Shown here in pieces: positions 6,222 through 8,220 of a stretch of 8,220 nt of DNA. The notes beneath the pieces are model-generated. The model was not told where the DNA came from. It saw only the letters and a program-made list of their open reading frames with translations, and did no database searches. The position numbers and the translations under genes are program-made. Source of the DNA: Alphaproteobacteria bacterium UBA685 (GTDB lineage Bacteria; Pseudomonadota; Alphaproteobacteria; Puniceispirillales; Puniceispirillaceae); contig DBMZ01000059.1 of the NCBI GenBank assembly GCA_002299005.1, forward strand, positions 19,031-27,250. The letters run 5' to 3'. Position 1 is the stretch's first letter; each line of letters begins with the position of its first letter.

Positions 6222-7583
6222 TTAACGCAATAAGGGTGACCAAGCAGGGTCACTTGCATCAGCGGGTGTGATGATACGGCTCTCATTAAAGCCAGTAATA
6301 TCAACACGGTACAATGCCACCTCACCGCCTGAGCCATCTGCCTCACGCGGTTCTTGCTTGAAATACATCAACACACGCCCGTTTGGTGCCCATGTCGGCC
6401 CCTCCACCAAATAGCCGCGTGCAAGCAAGCGTTCCCCTGAGCCATCCTTATTCATGACACCGATAAAGAATTCCCCGCGGACAATTTTGGTAAAGGCAAT
6501 AATATCACCACGCGGCGACCAAACAGGCGTCGCATACCGCCCCTCGCCATAGCTGATACGTTGCACGCCTCTGCCATTTTCACTCATCACATAGAGCTGT
6601 TGCGAGCCGCCACGGTCTGAATTAAAGACGATTTGACTGCCATCAGGGCTGTAGGATGGTGAGGTATCAATCGACGGTGAGCGCGTTAATTGCGAGAGCT
6701 GTTGTGTCTTAAGATCGAGCGCAAAAATATCAGTCGCGCCATCTTCTGCCAAAGACATAATCAACGCATCACCATCAGGGCTAAAGCGCGGCGCAAATGT
6801 CATGCCGGGGAACGAGCCTACACGTTCTGTGCGCCCCAAGGCGACATCAAGCAAATAGACATTCGGCTCGTCATTAAAATAATTCACATAGGCAATTTCA
6901 TGCGCTTGCGGCGAGAAACGAGGCGTTAGCACCAAATCATTGCCAGAGGTCAAAAAGCGATGATTATGACCATCTTGATCCATAATGGCGAGGCGCTTAA
7001 TGCGCCTGTCAGCGGGGCCTGATTCAGAGACATAGACAATTTGCGTGTCGAAATAAGCGCTATCGCCGGTGAATTCCTCATAAACGAAATCAGCAATTTG
7101 GTGCGACAGGCGGCGCAGGCCATTTTCATCTGTAGACCCTTCGCCTGAGGTAATATCGCGCTGTGCCACCACATCCCATAGGACAAATTCAATCTGCAAC
7201 GCACCGCCATCATCAATATAGGCAGAGCCGACCAGCAAACCTTGTACACCAAGCGGCACCCAATCATTGAAGTCAGGGCGGATATCAGGCGAATCAGGCG
7301 GCGTGATAAAGGCCGCGCTATCAACAGACTTAAACTGGCCAGAGCTGATTAGATCATCAGAGATAATCTGGGCAATTTGTCGACCTACATTTGTTGGCAC
7401 ACCATCAGGCCCAGTAAAATCGGCAATCGCAATTGGTATCGGGGCAACTTGCCCGCTTGTGATATCAAGGCGCAATGTTTGCGCATGCGCCGGCAAGAAT
7501 ACAGATAGCAACATAGATAGAGCTAACCCCATCCAAGCCATCATCATAATCAGACTATGTCGTATCATTCTGTGCCCTATCAC
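6222..7583 (-). CDS. tolB: Tol-Pal system periplasmic protein TolB (453 aa)
   Basis: TolB is the periplasmic beta-propeller that binds Pal and TolA and controls Pal release from and attachment to peptidoglycan. A signal peptide has a hydrophobic core at about residues 11-30 and predicted cleavage AHA|Q after residue 34. The N-terminal alpha/beta domain spans about 36-172. The propeller (about 175-453) shows recurring PD40-type blades: [14 protein letters not shown] (221), [13 protein letters not shown] (265), [18 protein letters not shown] (309), [14 protein letters not shown] (353), [14 protein letters not shown] (396) and PAWSP (446). Two starts compete. GTG 7583 has AAGGA 8 bases upstream; ATG 7568, five codons later, has AGGG 6 bases upstream. 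Both give a valid signal peptide; I keep GTG for its better ribosome site. tolA ends 83 bases upstream. Confidence 0.97.
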   Translation of the reverse strand: MIGHRMIRHSLIMMMAWMGLALSMLLSVFLPAHAQTLRLDITSGQVAPIPIAIADFTGPDGVPTNVGRQIAQIISDDLISSGQFKSVDSAAFITPPDSPDIRPDFNDWVPLGVQGLLVGSAYIDDGGALQIEFVLWDVVAQRDITSGEGSTDENGLRRLSHQIADFVYEEFTGDSAYFDTQIVYVSESGPADRRIKRLAIMDQDGHNHRFLTSGNDLVLTPRFSPQAHEIAYVNYFNDEPNVYLLDVALGRTERVGSFPGMTFAPRFSPDGDALIMSLAEDGATDIFALDLKTQQLSQLTRSPSIDTSPSYSPDGSQIVFNSDRGGSQQLYVMSENGRGVQRISYGEGRYATPVWSPRGDIIAFTKIVRGEFFIGVMNKDGSGERLLARGYLVEGPTWAPNGRVLMYFKQEPREADGSGGEVALYRVDITGFNESRIITPADASDPAWSPLLR

Positions 7584-7591
7584 AACTGCGT

Positions 7592-7596
7592 TCCTT
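7592..7596 (-). promoter_or_regulatory. Ribosome binding site favouring the GTG start of tolB
   Basis: AAGGA on the minus strand lies 8 bases before GTG 7583. The competing site for ATG 7568 is AGGG at 7578-7575 with 6-base spacing. The longer anti-Shine-Dalgarno match favours GTG, but both may be used. Confidence 0.5.
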
Positions 7597-7616
7597 TTTT
7601 GCTACCGGTTCTTATC

Positions 7617-7638
7617 ATGCCCCTCATAATTAGGGCAT
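7617..7638. repeat. Inverted repeat between tolA and tolB
   Basis: ATGCCC (7617-7622) and GGGCAT (7633-7638) are perfect 6-bp arms around a 10-base AT-rich centre. No T-run follows on the minus strand, so it is not a clear terminator. Read on the minus strand it contains GCCCTAATTATG, a close match to the motif pair before cpoB. It could be an operator or an mRNA processing hairpin in the 83-base tolA-tolB gap. Confidence 0.55.
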
Positions 7639-7666
7639 TTTCTTACTTTGTCACTATGACGCCCCA

Positions 7667-8220
7667 TCAACGAGAGATAAAGCGTGGATCAAATCCAAAT
7701 ATAAATTCGCGCCACTGGTCGTATTTTTCACGCGGCAATGGCAAGGGCGAGGCATCTAGCACCGCGCGCAAAGCCGCATTGGCCGCCGCACGATAGGTCT
7801 TATTCGCATCATAGCGTTTGGTATCCACAATGCTTGCCTCTGTGACAGAGCCATCAGGCTCAAGGCGCACATAGATATCAACCTTCAACTTATCAGCCCC
7901 GGCCGCCGCAGGTGGCGGATTCCACTTACTGGCAATATGCATGCGCACACGGTCAAGCTCTGAGATACCAATCGGCTCAATGCTTGGCTTGGCATCTGTC
8001 TTTTGTTGCACCCCAGAGATAACATTAGACACATTTGTGGCAACTTTTTGTTGCGCGTCTTGTTTTTTAACTTTTTGCGCCTGCTTTTTTTCTGCCTCTT
8101 TGGTTTTTTGAATCTTCGCTAGATTTTGCAAAACACCATTGGCCGCCTCTTCGCGCTTTTTATCTTGCTGTGATTGCTGGGCAAGCTCATTCACCCGGCT
8201 CAAATCAGGCTTAGGTTTCG
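7667..8220 (-). CDS. tolA: TolA, C-terminal 183 residues (5' end cut by the window edge)
   Basis: TolA spans the periplasm from the TolQR motor to Pal/TolB and transmits proton-motive force to the outer membrane. The frame is open from the right edge to TGA at 7667, so the protein continues upstream; a TTG at 8203 is internal, not the start. Visible residues 1-65 are Lys/Gln/Ala/Glu-rich, matching the long helical domain II. Residues about 85-183 form a TonB/TolA-type C-terminal domain: ELDRVRMHIASKWNPP (87-102), the beta-strand run KLKVDIYVRLEPDGSV (110-125), then AANAALRAVLDASPLPLP (145-162). The position directly before tolB supports TolA over TonB. tolQ and tolR are expected just beyond the window. 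The missing N-terminus should hold the single membrane anchor. Confidence 0.93.
   Translation of the reverse strand, partial: KPKPDLSRVNELAQQSQQDKKREEAANGVLQNLAKIQKTKEAEKKQAQKVKKQDAQQKVATNVSNVISGVQQKTDAKPSIEPIGISELDRVRMHIASKWNPPPAAAGADKLKVDIYVRLEPDGSVTEASIVDTKRYDANKTYRAAANAALRAVLDASPLPLPREKYDQWREFIFGFDPRFISR

Noticed and set aside
7617..7638. Intrinsic terminator between tolA and tolB
   Set aside because: The stem is only 6-7 pairs and is followed by GATAAGAACC rather than a T-run.
8201..8203. TTG as the start of a small stand-alone gene before tolB
   Set aside because: The frame stays open upstream to the window edge (KPKPD precedes it), and the content is TolA domain II; the codon is internal.
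1..8220. A novel defence, mobile or biosynthetic system
   Set aside because: Every long frame on the minus strand belongs to a known conserved family in its usual order, and no gap is large enough to hold another gene of note; I see no repeats, integrase, transposase or array.

Overview
All seven recognisable genes lie on the minus strand and are read from the right edge of the window to the left: tolA (5' end missing), tolB, pal, cpoB (ybgF), tilS, ftsH and folP (3' end missing). This is the conserved Tol-Pal / CpoB / TilS / FtsH / FolP order found in many alphaproteobacteria. The proteins fit that group. FolP has a long N-terminal extension, Pal and CpoB have long low-complexity linkers, and several genes start with GTG. 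The codon use is not strongly GC-rich, which suggests a moderate-GC (possibly marine) alphaproteobacterium, but I cannot name a genus from this stretch.

Layout. The right third (about 5435-8220) encodes the periplasmic and outer-membrane half of the Tol-Pal machine: the end of TolA (periplasmic helix plus domain III), TolB (signal peptide plus beta-propeller) and Pal (lipoprotein with a peptidoglycan-binding OmpA-like domain). A strong intrinsic terminator (5377-5409) follows pal. A good extended -10 promoter candidate (5335-5343) then begins a second unit: cpoB, overlapping tilS by 11 bases, then a 103-base gap holding a dyad with two GANTC sites, then ftsH, and folP directly abutting ftsH (TAA followed at once by ATG). 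No gap between genes exceeds 232 bases.

How the genes work together. TolA, TolB, Pal and CpoB act in the envelope, where Tol-Pal drives outer-membrane constriction at division and CpoB links it to septal peptidoglycan synthesis. TilS (lysidine on tRNA-Ile), FtsH (membrane AAA+ protease) and FolP (dihydropteroate synthase) are housekeeping enzymes downstream. I see no mobile element, CRISPR array, RNA gene, toxin-antitoxin or defence module, and no sign of horizontal transfer. The points of interest are regulatory and structural: the transcriptional split after pal, a recurrent GCCCT-ATTAT motif before tolB and cpoB, the paired GANTC dyad before ftsH, a perfect hairpin inside the start of folP, and the enlarged linkers of CpoB and Pal.
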